The notes beneath the pieces were generated by a model, which saw nothing but the letters and a program-made list of their open reading frames with translations, searched no databases and was not told the origin of the DNA. From NCBI GenBank assembly GCA_025041175.1, contig JAKCFJ010000004.1, positions 62,001 to 126,000 on the forward strand: 64,000 nt of DNA. Reading direction: 5' to 3'. The first letter of the stretch is position 1. Every line of letters starts with the position of its first letter. Below are positions 19,514 to 28,387 of this stretch, piece after piece. A program made the translations under genes and the position numbers. The stretch is from Halobacteriales archaeon YIM A00010 (GTDB lineage Archaea > Halobacteriota > Halobacteria > Halobacteriales > Haloarculaceae).

Positions 19514-20884
19514 TTAGAAGGTTTCGAGGTAGTGGTCGAGTTCCCACTCGGAGACCGCCGCACGGTATTTATCGAATTCGGCACGTTTTGCCTCGATGAA
19601 CTTCGCTGCGATGTGCTCACCGAGTGCGTCGAGGATGACCTCATCGGTTTCGAGAACATCGATCGCTCCACCGAGATTGGCTGGCAGTGTGTCGATACCA
19701 TACTCCTCGCGTGTTGATTCATCGAACTCGTAGATGTTCTCCCGGACAGGATCAGGGGCAGTGAGTCTGCGCTCGATTCCGTCGAGTCCAGCCTGGAGCA
19801 TGACCGCAAGCGCGAGATACGGGTTGCACGACGGATCCGGTGAGCGCAGTTCGATTCGCGAGGCAGCTGGGGTGCGCGCGGCGGGTTTGCGGACGAGCGC
19901 GGACCGGTTCACGTCGCTCCACGCGACGTAAACGGGAGCCTCATAGCCGGGCACGAGCCGTTTGTAGGAATTCACCGTGGGGTTACAGACCGCCGTGATG
20001 GCCGGTGCGTGCTCCAGAATCCCGGCAAGGAACTGGTCTGCTGTTTCGGAAAGATCGAATTCGTCGTCCGCATCGTGGAAGGCGTTCTCCCCATCCTCGG
20101 TGAACAGCGAGAGATGCGTGTGCATCCCGCTGCCGTTGATGCCCGCGATGGGCTTTGGCATGAACGTCGAGTGGAGATCGTGTTTGGCAGCGATCGCGCG
20201 CACCACCGCCCGGAATGTGGCGATATTATCCGCCGTAGTGAGTCCGTCATCGTATTTGAAGTCAATCTCGTGTTGGCCTTCTGCAACCTCATGGTGGCTT
20301 GCCTCAACCTCGAAGCCCATCTGCTCGAGCCCGTAAATGATGTCTCTGCGCACGTCGCTTGCGAGGTCCTTCGGCGCGAGATCGAAATATCCGCCCGCGT
20401 CATGAGTGATCGTCGTCGCCTGCCCGTTTTCCTCTTCAAAGAGGAAAAACTCTGGTTCCGGCCCGGCGTTGAGCGTATACCCCATATCCCCGGCACGCTT
20501 CAGCGCGCGCTTGAGTACGTGACGGGGGTCACCAGCGAAGTTGTTCCCGGACGTATCCATCACGTCGGCGATCAACCGGGCGCTCGCAGTGCCGTCCTCA
20601 CGGGTCTTCCACGGCAATATCGCGAACGTGTTTGGGTCGGGCTTGAGCCGCATATCGCTCTCCTGGATCCGGACGAATCCTTCGATGGATGAGCCGTCGA
20701 AATAGATCCCTTCAGTAAACGCTTTCTCGGCTTGACTCGCTGGGATGGAGACGTTCTTCACTGTCCCGAGGATGTCCGTGAACTGGATACGGAGGAAATC
20801 CACGTTGTTCTCTTCGATTGCATCGAGAACACTCTGTGCTTCGGCATCGAGACCACCATCAGTGGTAATACCTTCGCATTCCAT
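19514..20884 (-). CDS. glnA: Glutamine synthetase, type I
   Basis: Joins ammonium to glutamate with ATP, the main entry of ammonium into organic nitrogen; cytoplasmic dodecamer. 456 residues, the usual GSI length. The beta-grasp N-domain ([17 protein letters not shown]) is followed by catalytic [29 protein letters not shown], and [20 protein letters not shown] with [14 protein letters not shown]. The adenylylation tyrosine loop of the beta subtype is not obvious. It is divergent from an Lrp gene (127-bp gap), and an 8-2-8 palindrome at 20912-20929 lies about 30-45 bases before the ATG, so Lrp control is likely. Confidence 0.96.
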   Translation of the reverse strand: MECEGITTDGGLDAEAQSVLDAIEENNVDFLRIQFTDILGTVKNVSIPASQAEKAFTEGIYFDGSSIEGFVRIQESDMRLKPDPNTFAILPWKTREDGTASARLIADVMDTSGNNFAGDPRHVLKRALKRAGDMGYTLNAGPEPEFFLFEEENGQATTITHDAGGYFDLAPKDLASDVRRDIIYGLEQMGFEVEASHHEVAEGQHEIDFKYDDGLTTADNIATFRAVVRAIAAKHDLHSTFMPKPIAGINGSGMHTHLSLFTEDGENAFHDADDEFDLSETADQFLAGILEHAPAITAVCNPTVNSYKRLVPGYEAPVYVAWSDVNRSALVRKPAARTPAASRIELRSPDPSCNPYLALAVMLQAGLDGIERRLTAPDPVRENIYEFDESTREEYGIDTLPANLGGAIDVLETDEVILDALGEHIAAKFIEAKRAEFDKYRAAVSEWELDHYLETF

Positions 20885-20911
20885 TGCTCTTCGCGTTCTA
20901 CTCGACGATCT

Positions 20912-20929
20912 ATACGGTTAAAACCGTAT
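20912..20929. promoter_or_regulatory. Palindrome in the glnA-lrp intergenic region
   Basis: ATACGGTT-AA-AACCGTAT, perfect 8-bp arms, 28-45 bases upstream of the glnA ATG. The GGTT...AACC core recurs upstream of amt (GGTTATATATAAACC, 23991-24005). It is a candidate operator for the divergent Lrp-type regulator and overlaps the likely glnA core promoter. Confidence 0.6.
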
Positions 20930-20980
20930 TGGTTCATGTAAGATCGACATTTCGGAGCGAATAACTGGATATTCGTGAAC

Positions 20981-20986
20981 TTATAA
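20981..20986 (+). promoter_or_regulatory. TATA-like element of the lrp gene
   Basis: TTATAA centred about 28 bases before the ATG at 21012, the spacing expected for a leaderless haloarchaeal transcript (general knowledge of the group). Confidence 0.5.
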
Positions 20987-21011
20987 TGGGTCGGTTGAGT
21001 AGTGGGGTGTA

Positions 21012-21422
21012 ATGACGTATGAAAACTTGGACGAGAAATTGGTGAACGCACTTCTTGACGACAGTCAAGCGAGTCTCCGACCTCTCGCGGAGGAGTTCGA
21101 CGTTTCGGTCACGACCACCTCGAATCATTTGAGCGATCTCAACGACCAAGGCGTGATCGAGGGCTATACGCTGACAGTCGAGTACGACACGCTCGGCTAC
21201 GACGTGACAGCGATCATCCAACTCAAAGTCAAAGGCAGCGCCATCACCACCGTCGCCGATACCCTACGTGACGCGAATCAGATGGTCTCCGTCTATGAAG
21301 TGATAGGCGACAACGACGTGATCGTTATCGCCAAGCTCGTGGATACTGATGGAATGAATAATCTGATCAAGAATATGTTAAATAATAAAACTATAATAAG
21401 GCGAATACGAGAGCTGTCTTGA
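21012..21422 (+). CDS. Lrp/AsnC-family regulator next to glnA
   Basis: 136 residues: an N-terminal winged helix-turn-helix ([22 protein letters not shown], about 22-43) followed by a RAM ligand-binding domain ([30 protein letters not shown]). Binds amino acids such as glutamine and controls nearby genes as a dimer or octamer (family knowledge). Divergent orientation with glnA and the palindrome between them indicate that glnA is a target. Confidence 0.9.
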   Translation: MTYENLDEKLVNALLDDSQASLRPLAEEFDVSVTTTSNHLSDLNDQGVIEGYTLTVEYDTLGYDVTAIIQLKVKGSAITTVADTLRDANQMVSVYEVIGDNDVIVIAKLVDTDGMNNLIKNMLNNKTIIRRIRELS

Positions 21423-21697
21423 ACGCTGTCTGTGAACACGAGCAATTCCCACTCGATGCGTGATACGCTGTCGATTTACTCTACCGGGACAAACTATATT
21501 ACATATTTCTTATAGATTAAAATATAATAGTTGTATGACTTGCGACTTGCATCGATTGAACCAACACCGTATTCGACTATGTACAGCGACAACAGTCGAT
21601 CAACCCCGGCCGATTCTGCTGACGACCGTATCAACAATTGACTGCAGAGGAGCGAAGCTAGTTTGATATTCCATGAATGAGTCGACTCGCCATCCCA
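21423..21697. other. Convergent intergenic region between the two lrp genes
   Basis: About 275 bases between two converging genes. AT-rich around 21490-21530; no terminator hairpin was clearly recognised. Confidence 0.35.
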
Positions 21698-22171
21698 TTA
21701 CGTCTTGCTCTGCTCAGCAACAAGCTCGATTGGGTCGTTCTCTACGACCGTATCAAGCACAACACTGGTATTGCCCGCCTGGATAGTGGAATCTGTTAGG
21801 ATAGATTTGATTTGTTCGTTCATCGAAGTCACGTCAGTATATTTTCCGACCGCAAACACATCAAAATCGCCGGTGACTTCATAGATACTCATGATATGGG
21901 GTTCGCTCCGGAGCCAGGACATGAATTGCTCAATCGCATCATCGTTCAGATCAAGCTGAAAGATTGCAGTCAGCTCATATCCGAACTGTGTATACTCAAT
22001 TTGAGGTTCATACCCTGCAATGATATCGGATTCATGGATGTGTTTCAGTCGCTTCTGGACAGTCGTTGCCGGAGCATCTATCTGCTCTGCGATATCGATG
22101 ATCGTCGCCCGGCCATCGCGTTGTAACGCATCGATAATACGTCTATCAAGCGTGTCAGCGTCGTTTGTCAT
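21698..22171 (-). CDS. Lrp/AsnC-family regulator downstream of amt
   Basis: 157 residues: helix-turn-helix (DIAEQIDAPATTVQKRLKHI, about 25-44) and RAM domain (GYELTAIFQLDLN, YEVTGDFDVFAVGKY). It starts only 26 bases after the amt-PII stop on the same strand and is probably co-transcribed with it. A regulator in the operon of the ammonium transporter and convergent with the glnA-linked Lrp suggests a two-Lrp nitrogen circuit (inference). Confidence 0.88.
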   Translation of the reverse strand: MTNDADTLDRRIIDALQRDGRATIIDIAEQIDAPATTVQKRLKHIHESDIIAGYEPQIEYTQFGYELTAIFQLDLNDDAIEQFMSWLRSEPHIMSIYEVTGDFDVFAVGKYTDVTSMNEQIKSILTDSTIQAGNTSVVLDTVVENDPIELVAEQSKT

Positions 22172-22197
22172 GGATTGATGGAACGATGTATTGTCAT

Positions 22198-23886
22198 TCA
22201 GACCGCGTCACGGCCGGTCTTGCCAGTTCGGATCTGATAGGCCGCCTCAACAGGGAGGATGAATACCTTCCCGTCGCCGGGATCGCCTGTTTGAGCGGCC
22301 TCACAGATCGCCTCGGCAACCGTTTCGGCCGGAATATCAGCAACGATACACTCGATTTTCACTTTTTGGTGGAGATCGACGGTGTACTCTTCTCCTCGCC
22401 ACTGGCCCTTCTTGGCGGGTTGGGACCCGCGTCCGGACACGTTTGTCACAGTCAGCGAGGGGGCACCCGTTTCAGCAAGTGCCCGCTTGATCTCGGCGAG
22501 TTTGTCTGGACGGACATAGGCCATGACGAGTTTGATCTCGCCCTCGTTGGCGAGGCCACCGTCGGTCCGGAGCGGCTCCTCGTCCGACGGAGAGACACTC
22601 CCTCCGTCGGTTGCTGTCGTCTCGTCTGGTCCGAACTCCGGATAGGTCTCGACGCCGTGCTCGCTGATGTCCAGCCCGTCGAACTCATGGTCGCGAGACA
22701 CACGAATCTGTCCGAGGGCTTTCAGCGTCCCAAAGATAGCCGCCGTCGCGAGGACTGTCCACCCGGCGATGACGACGACGCCGATCAGTTGGCCCGTGAA
22801 GCTCACGCCCGCCCCCGGAACGGTGAGCACTGGAACGCCGACCAAGAGCGCACCGATAACGCCCGCACTACCGTGAACCGAAAAGACTGCGCACACGTCA
22901 TCGATCCGCAGTCGTTTTTCGATCGCCTCGAACACGATAGGCAGCTGTGCGCCTGCGATAAGACCGATGAACAGCGCTCCATACCATGTGATGAGATCCG
23001 TATTACTCGTGACGCCGACGAGGCCAGCGAGCATCCCGTTCGCGACGTACAGCGTATCGACCTTCGCCGTCTTTATGAGGGAGATAACGCTGGCCCCGAT
23101 GGCCCCCGCAGCCATCCCAAGCGTTGTCGTCAATGCGACCCGCCCAACGTCTTGAAAGTCCGCGAGCGCCGTAGCACCCTCCGCTAACGGTGCGGCGGCC
23201 GTTCCAACGTTAAAGCCATACCAGCCAAAGCAGAGGATGAGCGTCCCCAACACCGCAAAGGTGATCGAGTGGCCTGGAATAACATTTGCAGTGCCATCGC
23301 TGTTGTATCGATCAAGCCGCGGACCGACGATCCATGCCGCAGTGAGTCCTGCAATGCCGCCCATCCCGTGGACGATCATCCCACCTGCGAAATCGGTGAA
23401 GCCAACGGTCGCGAGCCAGCCGCCAGCCCACGTGAGTCCCGTCACCACCGGATAGATCACCGCCGCCAGCAGGATGGTGTACGAGACGTACGCCCGGAGT
23501 TTCATGCGCCCCGCGACCGCACCGCTGACGATCGTCGCCGCAGTCATTGCGAACACCGCCCCGAACAGCCAGTCAACCCATGCTAACGTCCGCTCGGGAG
23601 CGAGTATGGCGAAGAAGCTGCCAGATTCACTCCCCGAGGTCAGGGCAGCAACGAACGCTTCGACGCCCGAGCCGACGAGGAAGAACACGATGACACCCAC
23701 GCTCCATGTGAGCATATTCTTCGTGAGCTGGTTGGCAACGTTCTTTGAGCGCACCTGGCCCGCTTCCAGCATTGCAAAGCCAGCGTGCATGAAGAAAATG
23801 AGAAACGTCACCACGAGTACCCACACGTAGTTGATCGCCTCCGTCACTGCCGTGGGATCTATCTGTAAGAAGACCGGTCCACTCAT
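22198..23886 (-). CDS. amt: Ammonium transporter fused to a PII (GlnK) regulatory domain
   Basis: One 562-residue frame. Residues 1 to about 410 are an Amt channel with 11 likely membrane spans; the twin pore histidines are H173 (GMIVHGMGG) and H338 (FSVHGSAGV), with D165 in FTDFAGG. An acidic linker (412-450) leads into a full PII domain (451-562): [21 protein letters not shown]-loop RGEEY with Y501 at the uridylylation position, B-loop [14 protein letters not shown]. GlnK normally is a separate protein that plugs Amt from the cytoplasm when nitrogen is plentiful. The start is the ATG at 23886; 44 upstream in-frame codons look non-coding. No stop or start divides the halves, though PII could have an internal start. 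Confidence 0.93.
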   Translation of the reverse strand: MSGPVFLQIDPTAVTEAINYVWVLVVTFLIFFMHAGFAMLEAGQVRSKNVANQLTKNMLTWSVGVIVFFLVGSGVEAFVAALTSGSESGSFFAILAPERTLAWVDWLFGAVFAMTAATIVSGAVAGRMKLRAYVSYTILLAAVIYPVVTGLTWAGGWLATVGFTDFAGGMIVHGMGGIAGLTAAWIVGPRLDRYNSDGTANVIPGHSITFAVLGTLILCFGWYGFNVGTAAAPLAEGATALADFQDVGRVALTTTLGMAAGAIGASVISLIKTAKVDTLYVANGMLAGLVGVTSNTDLITWYGALFIGLIAGAQLPIVFEAIEKRLRIDDVCAVFSVHGSAGVIGALLVGVPVLTVPGAGVSFTGQLIGVVVIAGWTVLATAAIFGTLKALGQIRVSRDHEFDGLDISEHGVETYPEFGPDETTATDGGSVSPSDEEPLRTDGGLANEGEIKLVMAYVRPDKLAEIKRALAETGAPSLTVTNVSGRGSQPAKKGQWRGEEYTVDLHQKVKIECIVADIPAETVAEAICEAAQTGDPGDGKVFILPVEAAYQIRTGKTGRDAV

Positions 23887-23990
23887 GGAATCCCCGTGAA
23901 ATCGTCTCTCAATAGATTCTGATGTTTGTCCACTGTTTTCTCGATTTGCTGTATTTCTAGATAGCGCTTCACGACAAAATAGAATGGAAC

Positions 23991-24005
23991 GGTTATATAT
24001 AAACC
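23991..24005. promoter_or_regulatory. GGTT...AACC element and TATA upstream of amt
   Basis: GGTTATATATAAACC, about 105-120 bases before the amt ATG. It contains the most TATA-like sequence in the region and shares the GGTT/AACC arms of the glnA palindrome. If it is the promoter, the transcript has a leader of roughly 75-80 bases, unusual for a leaderless-rich group. Confidence 0.5.
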
Positions 24006-24221
24006 TTGGAGTTAACAATGTATATTTTCTACCAGTAGAAGTTATCGAGTGTGGTATTTACCATAGAATAGAGACAATATAAGGTTGTATTTTGTCCAAA
24101 AATAGGATGTTCAGTCAGACAATTTTGGACGGTTGGTAAGCAGCAGACGTACCGAAACACTTCGTGTCGCTCGCGCGCGGATAGCGTGTAGCTAAATATC
24201 GGCGGTAATCCCCCTTCCTCA

Positions 24222-24244
24222 ACGCCCGAACGGAGTGAGGGCGT
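24222..24244. repeat. Hairpin at the presumed left end of the IS200/IS605-type relic
   Basis: ACGCCC and GGGCGT arms around an 11-base loop, about 235 bases before the tnpB start. IS200/IS605-type elements carry subterminal hairpins recognised by TnpA (family knowledge). No tnpA gene is present here. Confidence 0.4.
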
Positions 24245-24349
24245 AGGGAGGAGAGACCCTGCCATCTTCATCGGTCTGGCATCTTCTATTTCTGTCCCCA
24301 CTGGTTCACCCAATTCAAAAGTTTTATCCCATAAATTATATAAAGTATA

Positions 24350-24477
24350 ATGCAGCAACGCGCAAGACCATCTCTATCCGTGACGACCAAGAAGAGTGGA
24401 TCCAGGAGCATTACCTGAGTCTCTCCTGGTTCATCCAGGAGAAACTGGACGAATTCATCGAGGAACGAGATTCGTAG
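24350..24477 (+). pseudogene. Small gene usually preceding tnpB, frameshifted at its start
   Basis: ATRKTISIRDDQEEWIQEHY, then LSWFIQEKLDEFIEERDS and a TAG three bases before the tnpB ATG. It resembles the roughly 40-residue ribbon-helix-helix-like protein often found before haloarchaeal IS1341-type tnpB (recalled). The only ATG (24350) is one base out of frame, so the gene is broken at its start. Confidence 0.5.
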
Positions 24478-24555
24478 CCTATGAACTACAACTACAGGTA
24501 TCGGCTCAAACCGTCCGAACGCCAGCGTGAAACGTTTGACTATCACCGTGATACC

Positions 24556-25250
24556 GGCGGTGTTCAGATAAGGATGAAGTGTGAGGCGGTTCGTTTTCTG
24601 AGTGCTCTATGCCCAAAAACGACCGCCTCAACGGATGTTTGGACGACATTGACTTGGATTTTATGGAGCGAGAAGCAACACCGCAGTTGTTTATGAAGCT
24701 CGGTATTCAGCCCCACCTTGCTGGTCTATCGCTTTCGAATACCGTTACTACTCTTGAGGTATTCGGTGTTGAACGGGCTCGTTCGACCGTCCACAATTGG
24801 GTTCACAAGGCCGATCTACAGCCAGAGGATGGACGAAGCCCGGATCACATTGCGGTTGACGAGACCGTGATCCGACTGAACGACGAGCAGTATTGGCTGT
24901 ACGCAGCTGTTGATCCCAAAACAAACGAATTGCTTCACACAATGCTTGAGCCGACGACAAACACAGTTCTTGCTCAGTCACTTCTCACCGAACTTGCCGA
25001 GAAACATGATGTTGAGGAGGCTGTGATTCTCGTTGATGGGTCACATTCATTACAACACGCGTGTCGTCGACACGGCTTCGATTTCAGATATGAACGCCAC
25101 GGAAATCGGAACAGCGTCGAACGTATCTTTCGTGAGGTAAAACGACGCACTTCTTCGTTCTCAAACTGTTTCAGCAATGCCAAAGCAGAAACTGCAAACG
25201 AGTGGCTCAGATCGTTCGCCTTTGCATGGAATCAGCTTATCTGAACACTA
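24556..25250 (+). mobile_element. IS6-like element inserted in tnpB
   Basis: About 695 bp. The shared inverted ends are GTGTTCAGATAAG (from 24560) and its complement (to 25248). CCGTGATACC occurs at 24546-24555 and again at 25251-25260; TnpB reading joins correctly if one copy plus the element are removed, so this is the target duplication (8-10 bp, edges ambiguous). It contains one intact transposase gene. Confidence 0.88.
24609..25244 (+). CDS. IS6-like transposase (short form)
   Basis: 211-residue DDE transposase. The N-terminal part contains the helix-turn-helix region LAGLSLSNTVTTLEVFGVER. The catalytic core has HIAVDETVIRL (Asp), AVILVDGSHSL (Asp) and RNSVERIFREVKRRTSSFSN (Glu). It differs clearly from the 226-residue IS6 type at 7872 and 42136 and ends FAFAWNQLI, with the stop inside the right inverted repeat. 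It appears intact and could still be active. Confidence 0.88.
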   Translation: MPKNDRLNGCLDDIDLDFMEREATPQLFMKLGIQPHLAGLSLSNTVTTLEVFGVERARSTVHNWVHKADLQPEDGRSPDHIAVDETVIRLNDEQYWLYAAVDPKTNELLHTMLEPTTNTVLAQSLLTELAEKHDVEEAVILVDGSHSLQHACRRHGFDFRYERHGNRNSVERIFREVKRRTSSFSNCFSNAKAETANEWLRSFAFAWNQLI

Positions 25251-26002
25251 CCGTGATACCTGTGGACAACTTTATAACCATGCCCTCTGCCGCTTCAACC
25301 AGATTCTTGACGACGAGGGCATGGTCAAACAGCGCGTCCGACATATCCGTGATGAACTGCCCGCCCTCAAAGACTGGTGAGACAAGTTGACTGACATCTA
25401 CGCGAAGGTGCTCCAACCCACCGTGATGCGGATTGCCCACAACGTCACAGCGCTCGGGAAGCTCAAAGATCGAGGGTGCAACGTTGGCGAGCTCAAGTAG
25501 AAACCGCCACGGGAATTCCGCAGTTCAACCTACAACCAGTCTGGTTTCGAACTCGACAAGAAGGGTGGCCAGCCTATACTGGTGTTGACAAAACGGCGAA
25601 TATTCTACTTCGAATGCACCGAGAGATCCCTGACGAAGCGACGATCAAAGAGGTCTCGCTCAAGAAAGAACCGACAAATGAGTGGTTCGGTATCGAATTC
25701 GACCGAAACTCACCCGAGCCCCCGACAAGATAACCGCTACAGTGGGTATCGACGTGGGCATTCTGAACTGCGCCCACGACACCGAGGGAACAATGATTGG
25801 AGTGCTCGATCTCACGGAGGAGCGTGACCGATTGAAACGCGAACAACGCACACTCTCGGGGAAGAAACACGGCTCGCCAAACTAGGAGAAACAATGCCTT
25901 GTTGAACGCAAGATTGCGTCGGGGTGGGAACAAATGCTTGCGCTTTCAGGGTGTCAGAGACGGATTGACGAGATCGGAAGATGCAGTAGCTGTCACTAAC
26001 GG

Positions 26003-26472
26003 TGCTTGTTGAAGGATCAGAACTATGGTATTTGAGCCGCCCTGTTTAGGTGACGACAGCGATGTCTCTCCTGGGTACGTCCGGAGAAGGGGAGCAGGCT
26101 GCGAAGCTCACGCATGTCGAACTTCCGGTTCCACCGACTGAGTGTCGTGTAGTCGGGCGATTTGTCGAGGCTCAGTTCCTCACGGACGGCGCGAGAGTCG
26201 TTAAACCACGCTTCAGTCTCGCGGAAGCTTTTGTCGAGTTCGGTGTGCAAGAGAGTCAGTGCGATCTGCACCCACTCGGCGAACCCGCTAGCGCCGGACG
26301 GCGCAGCGGGTTCGTCCGGGTTGTCAACATCCTGTTTGCCAAGATGCTTACACTGCTTCACCGGCGGCCGTTTCGACCTCATACCGCAAGAAGCCGTTCA
26401 ATTCACCCATCAATTTCACGAAAATCGCTCAGAGAAGGACTGAACGGCCTGCTGATCGGACCTGCAACAAGG
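26003..26472 (-). mobile_element. IS5-family relic (non-autonomous) inside tnpB
   Basis: Minus-strand reading at 26090-26382 gives EPAAPSGASGFAEW, QIALTLLHTELDKSFRETEA and YTTLSRWNRKFDMRELRSLL, the N-terminal part of an IS5-type haloarchaeal transposase; the catalytic half is gone. Related ends CTTGTTGAAGG (left) and the complement of CTTGTTGCAGG (right) bracket about 470 bp. No target duplication was recognised. Confidence 0.68.
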
Positions 26473-26792
26473 CAAGAAACAATGCCGCCGGATTGCGGAG
26501 TGTCACGCCGTCTGTAGCACAAACGCCGTGGCTTCTTATACAAACCCTTAGCGTACTACGCCCCAGCGTACGACCTTGTGGCGGTCGAAAACCTTGACAC
26601 AAAGCGTTTGATCGAACTCGATGGCGACTCACAGAACCGAGCTGGAGCCGCGTGGGGTACGTTCCGCCGCGTGCTCGAATACAAGTGCGAGTGCGGAGGT
26701 ACACACTTCGTCGCCGTTGAGCCAGACGGAACAACAAAAGAGTGTGCAGCCAGCAAACAGCTAGGAGCGGGATGCTCCGAATCAACGTCGTC

Positions 26793-26887
26793 CGAGAGAC
26801 GAAGTCTCTCGTGACTGAGCGGAGGAGACCTCCGCGAGGTCCGCAAGAGCGCAGCTCTTGCGAGATCACGAAAATCTTCGATTTTCG
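26793..26887. repeat. Array of four triloop hairpins in the tnpB zinc-finger region
   Basis: Four perfect short hairpins in a row: 26793-26811 (arms CGAGAGAC, loop GAA), 26819-26835 (GCGGAGG, loop AGA), 26842-26862 (CGCAAGAGC, loop GCA), 26869-26887 (CGAAAATC, loop TTC). Spacers are 7, 6 and 6 bases. All have a three-base loop and arm sequences differ completely. They occupy the place of the second half of the TnpB zinc finger. Confidence 0.82.
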
Positions 26888-26964
26888 AACAACCTGTGGA
26901 GACTGCGCTCCCTACGGGTACCACGGCGGTTCCTGCAAAGCGTGTCGTGGAAACAGGAAGTCAA

Positions 26965-27011
26965 GGGAAATCGAAGATTTCCCGTATCCAGCAAATCGCT
27001 CCGCGATTTGC
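26965..27011. repeat. Two triloop hairpins near the tnpB 3' end
   Basis: 26965-26983 (arms GGGAAATC, loop GAA) and 26991-27011 (arms GCAAATCGC, loop TCC), spacer 7 bases. The insert runs from about 26962 to 27016 and separates the codons for ETGS from those for PILKERAQASE. Its edges (GTCAAG and GCGACCCC) match those of the insert in the ISH3 gene at 6670-6720. Confidence 0.8.
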
Positions 27012-27063
27012 GCGACCCCATCCTCAAGGAGCGAGCGCAAGCGAGCGAGTAGAGTAAGGTAGT

Positions 27064-27819
27064 TCACAGATTGGTACAGACTTGTTCGCCACTCACGACT
27101 TCTGGAATGATGACCTCGTCAGCACCAGCTCTCCGAGCAAGGACTTCATCTCGCCGATCGCCAGCCCGTACGACGAGGGTGACTGTGGGGGCGAGCTGAC
27201 TCGCTGTAATAGCAATTTGAATGTTTGCGTTGGCATCATCGATTGCTCCAACAATCGTAAACGCCCGCTTGACGCTAGCATCAGAGAGAGCTTCTTCATC
27301 GCGGGCATCACCTCGAACCGCGAGCAGGCCGTCATCGAGTGCTTGTTGGTACTGTGCCTCCTGCTGCTCAACGACAACTACTGGGCAATCTTTTTCACAA
27401 AGGCGGGCTGCGATAGTCTGTCCGAACGTTCCGTACCCACAGACAATGACATGCTCTTCCAATTCGCTAATGGTTTGTTCGATGTGCATCTGTTTGAATT
27501 CGTTCTGTATTTGACCACCGAATGCGGCCGACAATAGTGTCTCACCGATCCACAGACCAGCCACGACGAGTCCAGATAGGATCACGATAGCATAGGCCTT
27601 GACAACCATGGCTGGGCCATCATGATTCTGAAAATGAAGTTCAATGCTGGTCGGATCGAGCAACCAGAATAATGCCTCTACAATATGAATGCCACTGAGC
27701 GTGCTGAATCCAGCCGCGCCTGCAAGCACGATCAGCGCGAATACCGCAACTGGGCGCAATAGTCGGCGTAGCAGGGGGCGATGAGCGATGGTTCGAATAC
27801 CAATGCTCGGTCCGTTCAT
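27064..27819 (-). CDS. Membrane-anchored TrkA-N (RCK) NAD-binding protein
   Basis: 251 residues. Two hydrophobic spans (VAVFALIVLAGAAGFSTL, about 25-45, and AYAIVILSGLVVAGLWIGET, about 75-95) are followed by a Rossmann-type TrkA-N domain with GYGTFGQTIAARL at about 128-140 and VEQQEAQ at the end of beta-2. The segment between the spans (EALFWLLDPTSIELHF) stands where a potassium channel has its filter, but no TxGYG motif is present. It is probably an ion-channel or transport regulator; substrate unknown. Its last codons abut the tnpB relic, so the original C-terminus may be trimmed. Confidence 0.75.
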   Translation of the reverse strand: MNGPSIGIRTIAHRPLLRRLLRPVAVFALIVLAGAAGFSTLSGIHIVEALFWLLDPTSIELHFQNHDGPAMVVKAYAIVILSGLVVAGLWIGETLLSAAFGGQIQNEFKQMHIEQTISELEEHVIVCGYGTFGQTIAARLCEKDCPVVVVEQQEAQYQQALDDGLLAVRGDARDEEALSDASVKRAFTIVGAIDDANANIQIAITASQLAPTVTLVVRAGDRRDEVLARRAGADEVIIPEVVSGEQVCTNL

Positions 27820-27948
27820 ATTATCCTCATATGATGTGTGTTGTGTGTCTGCTGACTGTGGTGGAAGGGAGATCCCAGCACAGTATATCTATCTCTACTG
27901 CCAGTCGAAGTACCGTCGAATAGCCGGGAATTGAAGTCATAGTGCTGA

Positions 27949-28386
27949 TCAAACAGCAGAATGACTACCACACACTATTCGTAGTCGGGCTGCGATCGCC
28001 AACGTCGCAGCCCGATTACCATGGGACAAGATCTTGGACGCCAGACTGTCCTCAAACAAATTGAGAACTGGTTGGAGACGAATCGTGTCATACGCAGCGC
28101 CCAGATCGGTCGCAACCATCTGAGCATCGTGCATGTTTGCATCCGTACTAGCGAGTGTCGGAGGGCACAATCCGTAGACGTTGTCAGCACCGACGGCCTC
28201 GACAGCGAACGTAGCCGTCGTCAAGGAGTCGATCCCACCGCTTAAGTTCACGACGACTCCCTCTGCACCGGCTGTTTCGACCATTTCCTGAATGAGCGAG
28301 CATCCGTGCTCGCAGTGCTCAGCAGGAGTTGTGTCAGTGTCATAGGGCACTGTCGGGTCCGTGACCGACAAGTCTGAAGACGCCAT
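27949..28386 (-). pseudogene. Truncated NadE-like protein
   Basis: 145 residues from ATG 28386, two bases after the stop of the full-length paralogue upstream. It keeps the P-loop SGGIDS (49-54) and AVGADNVYGL, then degrades after RLRIVCGSHSAV. The NAD+ binding half (LGTGNRSE and EKPP motifs) is missing. It is best seen as a broken tandem copy. ATP pyrophosphatase activity alone is conceivable but unproven. Confidence 0.72.
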
Positions 28387-28387
28387 T

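Larger units (their letters stand above)
24481..27055 (+). pseudogene. IS1341-type tnpB relic, interrupted repeatedly
   Basis: RNA-guided nuclease of IS200/IS605 elements, now dead. N-terminus MNYNYRYRLKPSERQRETFD at 24481; interrupted by an IS6-like element (24556-25250); continues CGQLYNHALCRFNQILDDEG with stops and frameshifts; RuvC part VGIDVGILNCAHDTEG at 25743; cut again by an IS5-like relic (about 26003-26472); resumes with DLVAVENLDTKRLIELDG and the GTTKECA half of the zinc finger near 26730. The second CxxC is lost where four hairpins sit. It ends ILKERAQASE after a further two-hairpin insert. In Halobacterium the 3' region of such genes gives a sense-overlapping RNA (recalled). Confidence 0.88.

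Noticed and set aside
22165-23187. 340-codon plus-strand frame across the amt-PII gene
   Set aside because: Fully antisense to a well-supported gene; a shadow frame produced by GC-rich codon use.
26281-26315. Long near-palindrome (GAACCCGCT ... AGCGGGTTC) in the IS5-like relic
   Set aside because: It fits ordinary coding for EPAAPSGASGFAEW in the transposase and has no triloop design.
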